Below are positions 31,200 to 41,306 of a stretch of 64,000 nucleotides of DNA, in pieces. The DNA comes from Petunia secreta. Taxonomy: Eukaryota; Streptophyta; Magnoliopsida; Solanales; Solanaceae. Position numbers and translations under genes: made by a program. The stretch lies in assembly GCA_029990175.1 (NCBI GenBank), contig JARKIP010000017.1:17316001-17380000 (forward strand). Reading direction: 5' to 3'. The notes beneath the pieces were generated by a model. It was not told where the DNA came from, ran no database searches, and was given only the letters and a program-made list of their open reading frames with translations. Numbering within the stretch: the stretch's first letter is position 1; each line of letters starts with the position of its first letter.

Positions 31200-32275
31200 C
31201 TCTATGGGGGGTGCTGCGCCTCGAGATGTGACCTGTGGACCGCTGAGAAGCCGATGATATAAATCTCATTGATCAAACAGTAATGAACTGCATGCCTTCG
31301 CAGCTGTCTGCTTTCTAACTTGTCTTTGGGGAGTATTCCCTTGTCCAAGTAGCTAATCAGTGCATGACGCTGATTTGAGGCAGAACCTGTGCTTGGAACT
31401 TTAAGGTTCATCAGGTTCGTGGCGGTTAGTTCGATTACAATCAGCTGGTCATCTGAATCAGTGTGAGAATCCTCAGGGACTTCTCCCTCGTTTGGGTTTT
31501 CCTCCTTATAGACAAACTCCCATTTGTGGAAATTTTTCAAACGTGATTTAATTTTCTCTTACCGATCTTGTGCACAGATGTTCTCCGTGGAAAAAACCTC
31601 ATTCGCTCAACTGACCACCAATTAGAAACTACTAAAGAGGCTGACCTCCCTGGCCTCCAATATGTAGCCTAAGTAAAGAGCTTGAATATGGCTTCGTATT
31701 CTGCTTTGATGCGTGGAGCTTCGGTGGCCTTACAGAAGACCTTCCCGGTGGTATGTCTTGATCCATAAATCAAGGGTGGCTCCCTCTACTTTGAGATCCA
31801 CATCCGTGGGGACTCCCTAGTGCCCGGGTTCGATTGTCCCTGCATGTTGGATTGATTCCTCCACCTTTGCTGCTAATTGTTTAACAAAATTTAAGGTGAA
31901 ACCTTCTAAGCCTGCGACTGCATGGCCATTCATGGTTGATAAATGATATCGTATTCTCCTAGTTCCTCACTCCATTCTACCACCCCTTTTGAGAGCCCAG
32001 GTATGGACAAAATGGCTCGTAATGGTACCGAAGAAACCACACTAACTGTATGGCTGAGAAAATACAAGCGCAACTCCTGGTTTACCATGATGACAGCCGT
32101 AATAAACTGTATTCCATGCTACTTTTGAAATTTAAAACAGACAGCAACAGGTGTTCTTCTTGGACCAGCTTGATGATTGTCGGAAGCTTACAAGAGTTGC
32201 ACCTTGACCCGAGCCAATACCAAGTAGTAGTGTATCAGCCATAATGGCTTATCTCTCTTTACCAATACCTCGGTG
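31200..32275 (-). pseudogene. Tat-type RNase H and integrase start (broken)
   Basis: At 31202-31540 the frame includes HALISYLDKGILPKDKLESR and LRRHAVHYCLINE, the junction between RNase H and the integrase zinc domain. Higher up, KAEYEAIFKLFT (about 31680-31720), VEWSEELGEYDIIYQP (about 31935-31985) and QELRLYFLSHTVSV (about 32050-32100) belong to RNase H and the end of RT. Several frame changes and stops are present. The integrase catalytic core is not found below 31200. RNase H would remove RNA during reverse transcription. Confidence 0.7.
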
Positions 32276-32283
32276 AGCTAGTA

Positions 32284-33120
32284 CTACAGCTCTGCTGCCT
32301 TTGGGATTAGTTGGCTCATCTCTGATAACCACTCCCTCAGCACACCGGTCTCTATCCTAGCCTTACGCTCCATTGTTTTATACCATATGGATTCCTTATC
32401 GATCATATTTACCTTGGTCATCAGCCCTTCGTTGTGTCCTCTGTCGGATACTTGATAGTCTCTAATCGAAGGCCGCTCACTCTGCAAGTCATTAATTCTG
32501 TAAAAGGTAGGGTATCGGATAACTTGGTGGAGTGTTAAGGGTATTCCCTTTATGCTGTGTACCAAAGGCCGTCCCAGGATAACATCATATGACATATCAC
32601 AGGTGAGAAGCTGGAAGGAGGTTACGCTCGTCATGCTCGGAATATGAGCCGGTAGAGCTAGTTCTCTAATAGGTTCTTCAAAGAGGCTGTTGAAGTCGAT
32701 TATCCTACGAAGGCTCGGTATCATCAGATGGACTTGGCGTAATTTCTATAGTACCTCTCTCCGGATAATGTTTACATAACTTCCCAGGTCTACTAAAGCT
32801 TGCTTGATCTGAAGATTTGATACCCTTATGGGAATGGTGAACGTTCCTAACCTTTCAGTCCCCCAAGTCGTGATAGGTCCCGGGATTGTGAAGATTGTGT
32901 TGATGTGCCACAGCCCTTATCGATCATATTTACCTTGTTCCTAGAGTCTGTGGCTCTCAACCACCTTGGTCCTTCTTTAATCAAAACCTTAATGTGACCC
33001 TTCTTTAATAGATTCTCAATTTCCAGCATCAGGGCCTTGTAATCGATTGTAGCGTGGCCGTTGCTTCGATGGAAGTCACAGTAGGCCGTTGTATTCCTCC
33101 AGGTTGCTCCTATTACGGTA
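32284..33120 (-). pseudogene. Tat-type gag end and aspartic protease
   Basis: The gag end reads NGHATIDYKALMLEIENLL and KKGHIKVLIKEGPRW (about 32940-33060), the last finger and helix of this gag type. The protease active site is VDLGSYVNII (about 32780-32815), with Leu in place of the usual Thr/Ser after the aspartate. A frame open from 32724 to 32284 contains SYDVILGRPLVHSIKGIPLT, the flap and C-terminal half. An imperfect duplicate of the phrase KVNMIDK occurs in both blocks (about 32390 and 32925), so a small internal exchange is possible. Confidence 0.7.
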
Positions 33121-33164
33121 GGCGGCCACCGTACTTTTGGCCCTGGTTCGCCGAAGTGATTGGC

Positions 33165-34683
33165 AACCAGTGAAATTGATCCACAAATGCAGACATTGGA
33201 TGGGGATACTAGAAGAAGTGAACTGCAAGGAACTGTTCCTCAAGACAGAACTGAGAAGAGCAGCACAGAAACAGGGGGAACAAATGTTGGTTCCACCTCA
33301 CAATTTGGTAGTGCTACTCCCTCAGTAACTGTTCCTCGGCAAGGAACTTCTGAAGATGGTCTAATACTCAAGCCTTAAGAGTACCAAGGTTCACATCTTG
33401 TAGATAAGATAATCTCATACAAGACTACTGGAATTCAAACTAGATCAGCAGTTAAGAATCACAATTTGAGGAGTTGAATCAATTCCAAAGGAGTCAAGTT
33501 AGACATCGGGAACCCAAACCAAGGAACAGGTCCATCATAAGAACAAAATTGATTTTCAGGAACAAACTTGATGAGGATGGTATGGTAACCAGGAATAAAG
33601 CTAGACAAAGCCTTGCATGGACTCAAGCAGGCACCAAGAGCATGGTATGAACGTCTATCAAAATTTCTACTTCAGCATGGGTATAAAAGAGGTAAAATTG
33701 ATAACACACTGCTTTTTGAAAGAAAAAGGTAAACATCTCTTAATTGTTCAAATTTATGTAGATGATATGATTTTTTGTGCTACTTGTGAAAATCTGAGTA
33801 AGAAATTTGCAAGCTTGATAAGGAGTGAGTTTGAGATGAGCATGATGGGTGAACTTAATTTCTTTTTGGATTTACAAATCAAGCAAACCTCTAAAAGAGA
33901 ATTATGATCCATCAACAAAAATATGTTAAGGAACTACTTAAAAGGTTTGACATGGATAAAGCTAAGGAAATTGATATACCAATTGCCACTGCTACTAAAT
34001 TAGATCTTGATGAACATGGCAATTCAGTTGATCAAAAAATGAATAGAGGCATGATTGGGTCTTTGCTTTATTTAACTGCTAGTAGATCTAACATTTTGTT
34101 TAGTGTTGGCTTATGTGCAAGGTTTTAGTCAGATCCTAAGGAATCTCATCTGAAAGTTGTTAAAATCATATTAAGATATCTAAAAAGAACAGGTTCCTTG
34201 GGACTTTGGTACCCAAAAGGTAGTAATTTTAATTTTGTTGGGTATACTGATGCTGACTATATATGCTGGTTTCCTTATTAATAGAAAAAGTACCTCAGGT
34301 ATGGCACATTTTCTTGGTGAGTGTTTGGTTTCATGGGGAACCAAAAAACGAAATTCAGTGGCACTTTCCACTGCAGAGGCTGAGTATGTGGCAGTTGCCT
34401 CATATTGTTCACAATTGTTGTGGATCAAACAGCAAGTACAAGATTTTGGTGTTGATGTAGGAACTGTTCCTATCTATTGGGATAACAATAGTGCAATTAA
34501 CATGACAAAGAATCATGTGCATCACAAGAGAACTAAACACATTGACATAAGACACCATTTCTTGAGGGATAATTATGAGAAGGGTTTGATCACTATAGCC
34601 TTTTGTCCTACTAATAAACAAATTGCTGATATTTTCACAAAGGCCTTAGGTAGAGATCATTTTGAAAGGAACAGGTTAGATTA
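33165..34683 (+). pseudogene. Copia reverse transcriptase and RNase H (deleted, frameshifted)
   Basis: The linker (about 33165-33380) is rich in Ser, Thr and Gln. RT starts with KLDKALHGLKQAPRAWYERL near 33605, but the fingers and most of the palm before it are deleted. The catalytic box is intact (QIYVDDMIF, about 33754-33780). The frame is interrupted near 33645, at 33905 and 34126. RNase H begins near 34235 and gives STSGMAHFLGECLVSWGTKK, then VALSTAEAEYVAVA with the catalytic glutamate, then HHKRTKHIDIRHHFLRD and QIADIFTKAL up to a stop at 34682. These match plant copia elements closely. Confidence 0.82.
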
Positions 34684-35275
34684 GGGATGATTAAATTCAC
34701 CTAAGTCTACTCAGCTTTACTTCAAAAATTGGCTAGAAAATTTGGTTTAAAAATGAATTTTATAGTCAATTTGAAGTTTTCAGCTCAGTTCTATACTTAA
34801 TTATATACTCTATGACATGATTTCTACTTAAGTTTACTAAATTTTAATGATGTTACCCTTATGTTCTTAGAATTTCAGATTATGCAATTTGATTGAAATT
34901 GGGTATGGGAACTGTTCCCTGTCACATTCTCAGGTATGTACTACTTTATTATTCATAAATTATTAGAGTTTGAAGAACACAGGCAAGTAGACGACTTTAA
35001 ATCCCACTCAAAATCTATCTCTCTGAAATCTGTCCCATTAAGAAACCGTTCCACACTCCATCTTCCACTTGAACTCTTAATCCTAATGGTTCTATTTTGA
35101 AACGTTCAAGAAACCTAATCAGTCTGAAACTCTATTTAATCAAGGAAGCTGAAAGGTAATTCATTTTACACTCATCTCTATCACTATCATTTACTTCTAT
35201 ATAATCTTGTAAGCTCCAATCTCATATTCTCATTCAAGAAAGAGCGATTCATTATCTTCTAAATCAAAAATTGCA

Positions 35276-36078
35276 ATGTCTCTCTCACTTGAAAATACTT
35301 CATCCATGCCTACCAATGAACAACCACCAGTTACAAAGCCTGCTTCAACCATACAAATAAATTCACCACATCCACAAAAGTAAAACCCTCAAAACCCTGA
35401 CTCTGAAATTCAGGGGGAAGGATCAGGTCCATCTCTTGCCGAGACACTGGAACATTTGGATGATTTGTCTAGGGGCATGATCCTGTATGAATTCAAGGTA
35501 AACTACGCTGAACCTTTAAATGTAGTTGATGATAAGAGTGAGGAAGTAGAGGGGCTAGGTGTGTTTGTTCCAAAAAGTGAGGAAAAAAAGAAACTATGAA
35601 GTGTTTAGAAGCTCCCATGTATGAGTCTTCTGAGTCTCCAGTGTGGCTGCTTCTAGAGCATCCATGGAGGATGAAGAGATTGTGGATGTAGATAAACCAG
35701 GGCTTAAAAAAAACCAAGGGGAGAGTTTTGGTAAGGGTAAAGGAACTGTTCCTTCCATTGAAGGAAGTGAAAACCGCTACCAAGAAGGAAAGATTTGGGG
35801 CTACTACACTGATCAATTGTGAGATGACAATAAATGTTGAGCCTGCAGCTGTTGGAGCTACTATTGTTGGTTCTTCAAAAGGACCTTTGAACAATAAGGT
35901 TAGGTAGTTGAGGCAGTAGATTGATTTGCAAGCTGCTGAGATTAAGAGGTTAGAGGAAGAAAGAGACTTCTGGAAAGCTGAAGCTGCTAAGGCAAAAGAA
36001 ACAAATGAAACGATTCTTCAGAAAATATTGGAGTTGTTGCAGGAAAAGTCTCAAGGTCCTGGTCCTTCCACCACCTGA
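35276..36078 (+). pseudogene. Extra ORF downstream of pol (env-like position), unknown function
   Basis: The ATG at 35276 opens MSLSLENTSSMPTNEQPP, a Pro/Thr/Ser-rich start. A TAA at 35381-35383 interrupts, and the same frame goes on through LAETLEHLDDLSRGMILYEF to a stop near 35600. Further pieces in other frames follow and end with LQAAEIKRLEEERDFWKAEA and more heptads, a clear coiled coil, up to 36078. Sireviruses often have an additional, so-called env-like ORF at this place. I see no signal peptide or membrane segment here, so the position is env-like but the protein looks cytoplasmic or nuclear. Confidence 0.6.
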
Positions 36079-36360
36079 TACCCAAAATCAAAAAGACATC
36101 TTTTGTCCAGTGGGATTTGGATTAGTTCTAGTCTCCTAGTCTTCTTATCTTTAGTTTTTGACTAGTTTAGCAGTACTTCCTTAGTTTGTTTCTCCTGGTT
36201 GAAAATCTTTTTGCTTATGATGTCATATATTCGATGGCTAATATCATTTCAATGCAGTTACTTTTTGTTGGATTATGTTTGCATTTTGAGTTGCCTAAAC
36301 GGCTATGAGTTGATTATTTTTATTGCTTATAATAATTCTGACTTATTCAACCTTTTCAAT

Positions 36361-36380
36361 GATACCAAAAGGGGGAAGAG
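36361..36380 (+). other. Upstream (extra) polypurine tract
   Basis: CAAAAGGGGGAAGAGTAAG lies about 165 bases before the main tract. Repeated polypurine tracts ahead of the 3' LTR are characteristic of Sireviruses. Confidence 0.6.
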
Positions 36381-36530
36381 TAAGTCTGATTTTTCTCGTG
36401 ATATTTATAACCTGTTTAAGAACCTGATCCTTAATAATGAAATTGATTTATGCTAATGTGGCTTTTAAGTTGAAAATCGTAGTTCAGGACATTAAGGATA
36501 TGAAGCGAAGTCTATGAGTTTGTCATCATC

Positions 36531-36544
36531 AAAAAGGGGGAAAA
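36531..36544 (+). other. Polypurine tract before the copia 3' LTR
   Basis: AAAAAGGGGGAAAA is followed directly by TGTTAGCTTG, the LTR start. Confidence 0.75.
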
Positions 36545-37350
36545 TGTTAGCTTGAATAAGCTTGGAAGTTTTGTCTGATAACGAAGGAACAGATCCAAGG
36601 ACCTGTTCCTTTGGATCACAGCAGCTGAATAAATAATATTGCATATTCAATTAAGCGGAAAATTAATTATTACCCTAAAAACTAATGTTTATCTTGATAA
36701 TTATGCAGGGATGAACGAGATAAGAAAAGATTGCATAAGATTGGGATAAGTCTTGAAGATAAGCAAGGAGTTCAATTAGGACTAAAACTCTTGGAGGCTT
36801 TAGAGTTCTAATTGCTCAAGACTCCTCAGATTTCAATGTTATAAGAAGAGGAGCATTTCAGCTATTGAAGTGACGCACAAATACAGAGAGAAAAGAGCCA
36901 TATCAGTGTTGAGTCGAAATTTTATTTGTGTAGTCATTAAGCTACAGGGAACTAAGTGAAGAACCTGTTCCTTAGATTGAGTCTTGTCAAAGTTCAGTCT
37001 TAGTTCATCTGTAGTAGGGTATATCAAATTGTACTATTTGCTTTCATAGAAGCTCTGTAAGAGTATGCGTCATTCAAGTCTTGTTACTTGGAGGAACTAC
37101 ATTGATCGTGAAAGAGGTCACTAGAGGATTAGAGTTAGTCCTAGGTTAGTAAGAAGGTAGTCTTGTAACCAAGTGAGTCTTTTACATAGTGAAGTTGAAA
37201 TCCTACTTGGAAGAGTAGGTCGTGGCTTTTTTATCCCTAGTTAAAGGGGTTTTTCCACGCTAATATTGGGTGTTCATTTACTTACAGTTTTAATTTCGCA
37301 TATAATACAATAAAGGAACACATTTAAGGAACTAGTCCTTAAAGTGGTGT
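36545..37350 (+). repeat. 3' LTR of the Sirevirus-like element
   Basis: It starts TGTTAGCTTGAATAAG. It contains three GGAAC/GTTCC palindromic sites (36583-36611, 36961-36973, 37326-37340). The right end is not defined, because no second LTR is available and the gypsy sequence takes over near 37375. Confidence 0.6.
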
Positions 37351-37529
37351 GTCTTGGGAAATAATAGAGGTAAAACTTATCAGTAGCAGAGTAGACTTCC
37401 TGTAAGGCAAGTCCAGCCCTCAGCACATGGTTTTCAGGGTGCGCGTGTTCCTATTTAGGGTAGGTTGCCATTCCAGTCTCATCCTCGTGACCAGTTCTAG
37501 TTAAAGCAGCACAGGTCTTCTTCTTGGTG

Positions 37530-38429
37530 TTTGATTTGTCAAAATTTAAGGCATCATAAAAAAGATTGCCCTTATCTTCATAAGCATGGTAATAGTCGTC
37601 CTTTCTCTCGCTCTCCGGTACTTGTGCACCACCACCCGGTAGAGGTCATCAGCATGGTTCTGGTGATCCCTACAGAGGTGATCTCAATGCAGCTCAGCCA
37701 CAGAGACAGCTATATGCATTACCAGCCAGGCAGGATGTTGAGGCATCTCAAGTTGTTGTTACATGTACTTTATTTATTTGTGGTCGAGATGCATATTCTT
37801 TGGTGGATCTAGGATCTACATATTCCGGTGTTTCTCCTTATTTTACTGAGGGATTTCATGTTGAGCGGCTCTGTGATCCATTTTGTGTTTCAACTCCTAT
37901 CAGAGACACGATTGCGGTGGATCGAGTTTATCCAGCTTGTATCATATCCTTTGGGGGTCGTGAGACCCTAGTAGATCTTCTGATCCTAGATATGGTTGAC
38001 TTTGATGTTATTATTGGCATAGATTGGTTGGAACCGTGTCATGCCACCTTAGATTGTCATGCCAAGTCTCTTCCGTTGTCTCTTCCTTGTTCAGCATCGG
38101 TGGTGTGGCAAGGCTCTTATTTGCCACTTACAGGGCATGTTATTTCCTTCTTGAAGGCAAAGCGAATGATGGATAAACGGTGTTCAGCATACCTTTCCAT
38201 GGTTCAAGATACCACTATGGAGATTCCATCCCTCGATTCCGTTCCTATTATGAGAGAATTCTCTGATGTGTTTCCAGATGCTCTCCCAAAAGTTCCTCCT
38301 TATCGGGAGATCGAGTTTGGCATTGATATAGTGCCAGGGACTCAACCTATTTCCATCCCTCCTTATCGCATGGATCCGTCTGAAGGAGCTGTTGCAGTCT
38401 TTTGCTTGATAAGGAGTTTATTAGGCTGA
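37530..38429 (+). pseudogene. Chromovirus gag zinc knuckle and aspartic protease
   Basis: At 37535-37575 CQNLRHHKKDCP is a zinc knuckle that lacks its first cysteine. The protease frame is open from 37800 to 38429. It begins MVDLGSTYSGVSPYF, with the active-site aspartate in DLGS, and goes on through VDFDVIIGIDWLEPCHATLD. The linker to RT includes DVFPDALPKVPPYREIEFGI and ends in a frameshift after RMDPSEG. The enzyme would mature the polyprotein. Confidence 0.8.
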
Positions 38430-39170
38430 GTATTTCTTCGTGGGGTGCTCTTGTTCTGTTTGTGAAAAAGAATGATGGAACTATGCAGATGTGTATTGAT
38501 TATCATCAACTAAATAAGGTCACCATCAAGAACAAGTACCCCTTGCCTTGTATTGATGATTTGTTTGATCAGTTGTAGGGTGCCAAATTCTTTTCTAAGA
38601 TCGATTTGCGATCTAGTTATCATCAATTGAAGATTTGGGAGTCAGATATTCTGAAGACTGCTTTTAGGACTCGTTACGGCCATTACGAATTCCTAGTTAT
38701 GTCTTTTAGGCTGACTAATGACCATACGGCCTTTATAGATCTTATGAATCAGATATTCAAGTCGTGCCTCGATTTCTTTGTCATTGTATTTATTGATGAC
38801 ATCCTTATCTATTCTTGCAACACGATGACATCCTTGTCTATTCTCGCAATCGCGAGGAACATAATTATCATTTGAGGGTGGTTCTTCAAACCCTCCGCGA
38901 TCATAAGTTGTATGCCATGTGAGTTATGGCTTGATTCTATGGCATTTTTGGGTCACGTGGCATCCAGTGAGGGTATCAAGGTTGATCCGAAGAAGATTGA
39001 GGCAGTGCAGAATTAGTCTCATCCTACCTAGCCCACAAAAATTCATAGCTTACTTTATTTAGCAAGTTATTATCGGTGGTTTGTGGAGAATTTTTCCACT
39101 ATTGCAGCTCTCTTGACTAGGCTGACCCAGAAGGTAGTTCAGTTCTGATGGTCTAACAAACTTCCAGAAG
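38400..39170 (+). pseudogene. Chromovirus reverse transcriptase with stop and 29-bp duplication
   Basis: The RT resumes in another frame with LLDKEFIRLSISSWGALVLF and MCIDYHQLNKVTIKNKYPLP. A TAG follows DLFDQL at about 38577. From 38606 the palm goes on with SSYHQLKIWESDILKTAFRT to VIVFIDDILIYS, the catalytic box with both aspartates. Directly after it a 27-base piece is repeated with a period of 29 bases (38795-38821 and 38824-38850), which doubles the DDILIYS coding region and breaks the frame. The thumb is readable in pieces up to about 39120. Confidence 0.82.
38795..38850 (+). repeat. 29-bp tandem duplication over the RT catalytic box
   Basis: GATGACATCCTTATCTATTC (38795) is repeated as GATGACATCCTTGTCTATTC (38824). 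Four bases differ between the 27-base copies. The second copy is shifted by two bases relative to the frame. Confidence 0.9.
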
Positions 39171-39179
39171 CTCAAGGCC

Positions 39180-39600
39180 TTGTTGACTTTAGTTCCAGTG
39201 CTATCCCTTTTTTCTGACACTGATGAGTTTGTAGTTTATTGCGATGCATCTCGTTTGGGTCTTGGATGTGTTCTTGTGGAGCATGGGAGGGTGATTGCTA
39301 ATTCTTCTAGACAGCTGAAACCGAATGAGAAGGATTATCCGACTCAAGAGCTAAAATTGGCAGCTGTGGTCTTTGCTCAAGAAATTTTGGGGCACTATCT
39401 TTATTGTGAGCATTGTGAGGTGTATACTTATCATAAGAGCCTGTAGTATCTTCTATCTTTTAAGGATCTTAATGGTCAGCAGTGGAGGTGGCTTGAACTA
39501 ATAAAAGATTATGATCTCACTATTCCCTATCATCTTGGGAAGGCGAATGTGGTAGTAGATGCTTTGAGCAGGAATTCTATGGGCACCGTAGCATTTTTTT
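39180..39600 (+). pseudogene. Chromovirus RNase H
   Basis: The frame 39180-39446 gives FVVYCDASRLGLGCVLVEHG with the catalytic aspartate, then SSRQLKPNEKDYPTQELKLA with the glutamate. After a stop (CAG to TAG type, 39444-39446) the frame goes on with WRWLELIKDYDLTIPYHLGK and ANVVVDALSRNS. It lies directly after RT and would cleave RNA in the RNA-DNA hybrid. Confidence 0.8.
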
Positions 39601-39699
39601 ATGCTGATATAAGACCTTTGGCCAGAGTTGCAGTCCCTTGGGGACTCTGGTGTGAGATTTTGTCGCCCAGACTCCAGCCGAGTCCTGCCATATATTGCA

Positions 39700-40560
39700 A
39701 CTCGGTCTTCTCTAGTTATTCAGATTAAGGGAAGACAGTTCAAGGACCCACATTTGCAGGAGATGCATGGTCGTGTACTAAGTGGATGAGTTCTCTCCTT
39801 CGAGTTTGATCCAGATGGTGTTCTTCGATTTAACGACCGACTCTGTATCCCTGATGTCTGGGATCTGAGGCACTCAGTGCTCCGTGAGGCTCATAACTAG
39901 AGTTATTCTATTCATCCTTGCATTACTAAGATGTACTAGGATCTCCGAGAGTTATATTGGTGGAAGGGGATGAACAGAGATGTGTTTGATTATATGTCTC
40001 GTTGCTTGAACTGTCAACAAGTTATGTTCGAGCACTGAAGACCGTCAGGGTTAGCTCAACTATTACCCATTCCCGAATGGAAATGGGAGTAAATCACTAT
40101 GGATTTTTTTGTTGGTCTGCCAAAGACCTTGCGACACCATGATTCAGTCGGGTTATTGTGGACAGACTGACTAAATCAGATCATTTCATCCCTATGAATA
40201 CTACTGATACAGCTCAGAGATTGGCTCAAGTTTTCATTGAACAGGTGGTTAGGCTGCATGGCACTCCAGTGTCTATCATATCCGATCGTGGTTCCCAATT
40301 TACTTTCTAGTTCCGGCAGCTTTCCAAAGGGAGTAAGGGACTCAGGTGCAGCTTAGCACGGTGTTCCATCCTCATACAGATGGTCAGTCCGAGCGGATTA
40401 TCCAGATTTTGGAGGATATGCTGAGAGCTTGTGCATTGGACTTCGGAGGCAACTGGATGGTCATTTGGCCTTAATGGAGTTTTCTTATAATAATAACTAT
40501 TAGTTCTCCATTCAAATGCCTCCATTTGAGGCCTTTTGTATGGTCGTAGATGTCGTTCTC
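39700..40560 (+). pseudogene. Chromovirus integrase (multiple stops)
   Basis: The zinc-binding part reads YWWKGMNRDVFDYMSRCLNC. The core has ITMDFFVGLPKTL with the first aspartate, and the later segments (MEFSYNNNY, MPPFEAFC) are present. Stops and frame changes occur about every 50 to 100 bases, more than in the RT or protease parts. The second aspartate region is readable only across frame changes. Confidence 0.75.
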
Positions 40561-40652
40561 CTGTCGCTTGGTTCAAGTATCAAGATATGGAGGTGATGAG
40601 TTCAGAGATGGTTCAGTAGAATCTGGATGTTGTTGGTGTTATTCTGGATCGT

Positions 40653-41150
40653 TTGCAGACTGTTCAGAGCAGACAAATTTCATACTCGAACCAGAGGTGC
40701 CGAGAGTTGGAGTTCAAAGTCGGCGACATGGTATTTCTGAAAGTGTCGCCAATGCAGGGTGTAAAGAGATTTGGGAGGAAAGAGAAGCTCAGTCCCTGGT
40801 TCATTGGCCCTTTCCGTATCAAGAAGTGTAAGGTATATCTGAAGCTGTCTTATTACCTCGATTTTCCAGTTCATCCGGTATTTCATGTGTCGATGTTTCA
40901 AAAGTATATCTGCGATCCTTCTGAAGTGATTGAGTAAGATCTTGCTCAATAGATGTGAATCTAGCTTATGAGGAGTTCCCAGGTTCAAGAGATGTCCGAA
41001 ATCTTCGCTCGAAGCAGATTCCTATGGTTCGAGTGTGATGGCACAACCGTCCTCACGAGGAAGACACTTGGGAGCTTGAGCCCATCATGTGTGAGAGATA
41101 TCCTCATCTCTTCGATGACTCGGGTAGGATCTTAATTTTTAAAGCTTAAA
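40653..41150 (+). pseudogene. Chromovirus integrase C-terminus and chromodomain
   Basis: The frame 40653-40937 gives ELEFKVGDMVFLKVSPMQGV, KLSPWFIGPFRIKK (the GPF segment) and VHPVFHVSMFQKYICDPSEV. After a stop the chromodomain is readable: AYEEFPGSRDVRNLRSKQIP, then a stop, then WHNRPHEEDTWELEPIM and YPHLFDDSG, ending near 41150. The chromodomain directs integration to modified histones in related elements. It is nearly complete apart from two stops. Confidence 0.78.
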
Positions 41151-41293
41151 AGATCTTATCAGTATTTATGTTTTTAATTTTGTATGGTGTGATTATGTCC
41201 ATTGAATAGTTGTTAAAAGTTGGCATAAGAGTTTTTGTCAGTCATGTGAAATTTGCTTTAGACTCTGGCTCGTTCCAGAACGAACGAGAGTCT

Positions 41294-41306
41294 AAGTGGA
41301 GGAGAA
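41294..41306 (+). other. Polypurine tract of the chromovirus
   Basis: AAGTGGAGGAGAA, the same 13 bases as the tract of the minus-strand element at 2811-2823, lies directly ahead of the LTR. Confidence 0.8.

Larger units (their letters stand above)
28720..33130 (-). mobile_element. Tat-type gypsy retrotransposon, RT deleted, 5' truncated
   Basis: From right to left on the minus strand: gag C-terminal finger (about 32.93-33.12 kb), protease (32.28-32.83 kb), RNase H (about 31.67-32.27 kb), start of integrase (31.2-31.54 kb), a long 3' spacer (29.22-31.17 kb), polypurine tract and 3' LTR. Reverse transcriptase is missing: the protease frame ends and RNase H begins within a few bases near 32280. 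The domain wording (LPKDKLESRQLRRHAVHY before integrase, RNase H of the ELGEYDIIYQP type) points to the Tat/Athila branch rather than to a chromovirus. Confidence 0.75.
33165..37350 (+). mobile_element. Sirevirus-like copia element, RT to 3' LTR
   Basis: The plus strand holds the linker after integrase, reverse transcriptase with an internal deletion, RNase H, an extra ORF downstream of pol, two polypurine tracts and a 3' LTR. Extra downstream ORFs and multiple polypurine tracts are described for Sireviruses, which supports the assignment. Gag to integrase and the 5' LTR are missing; the sequence abuts the Tat-type element at about 33135-33165. The whole element is studded with GGAAC-N-GTTCC palindromes. 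Confidence 0.75.

Noticed and set aside
40307..40988. Minus-strand frames of 89-102 codons
   Set aside because: They are antisense to the chromovirus integrase C-terminus.
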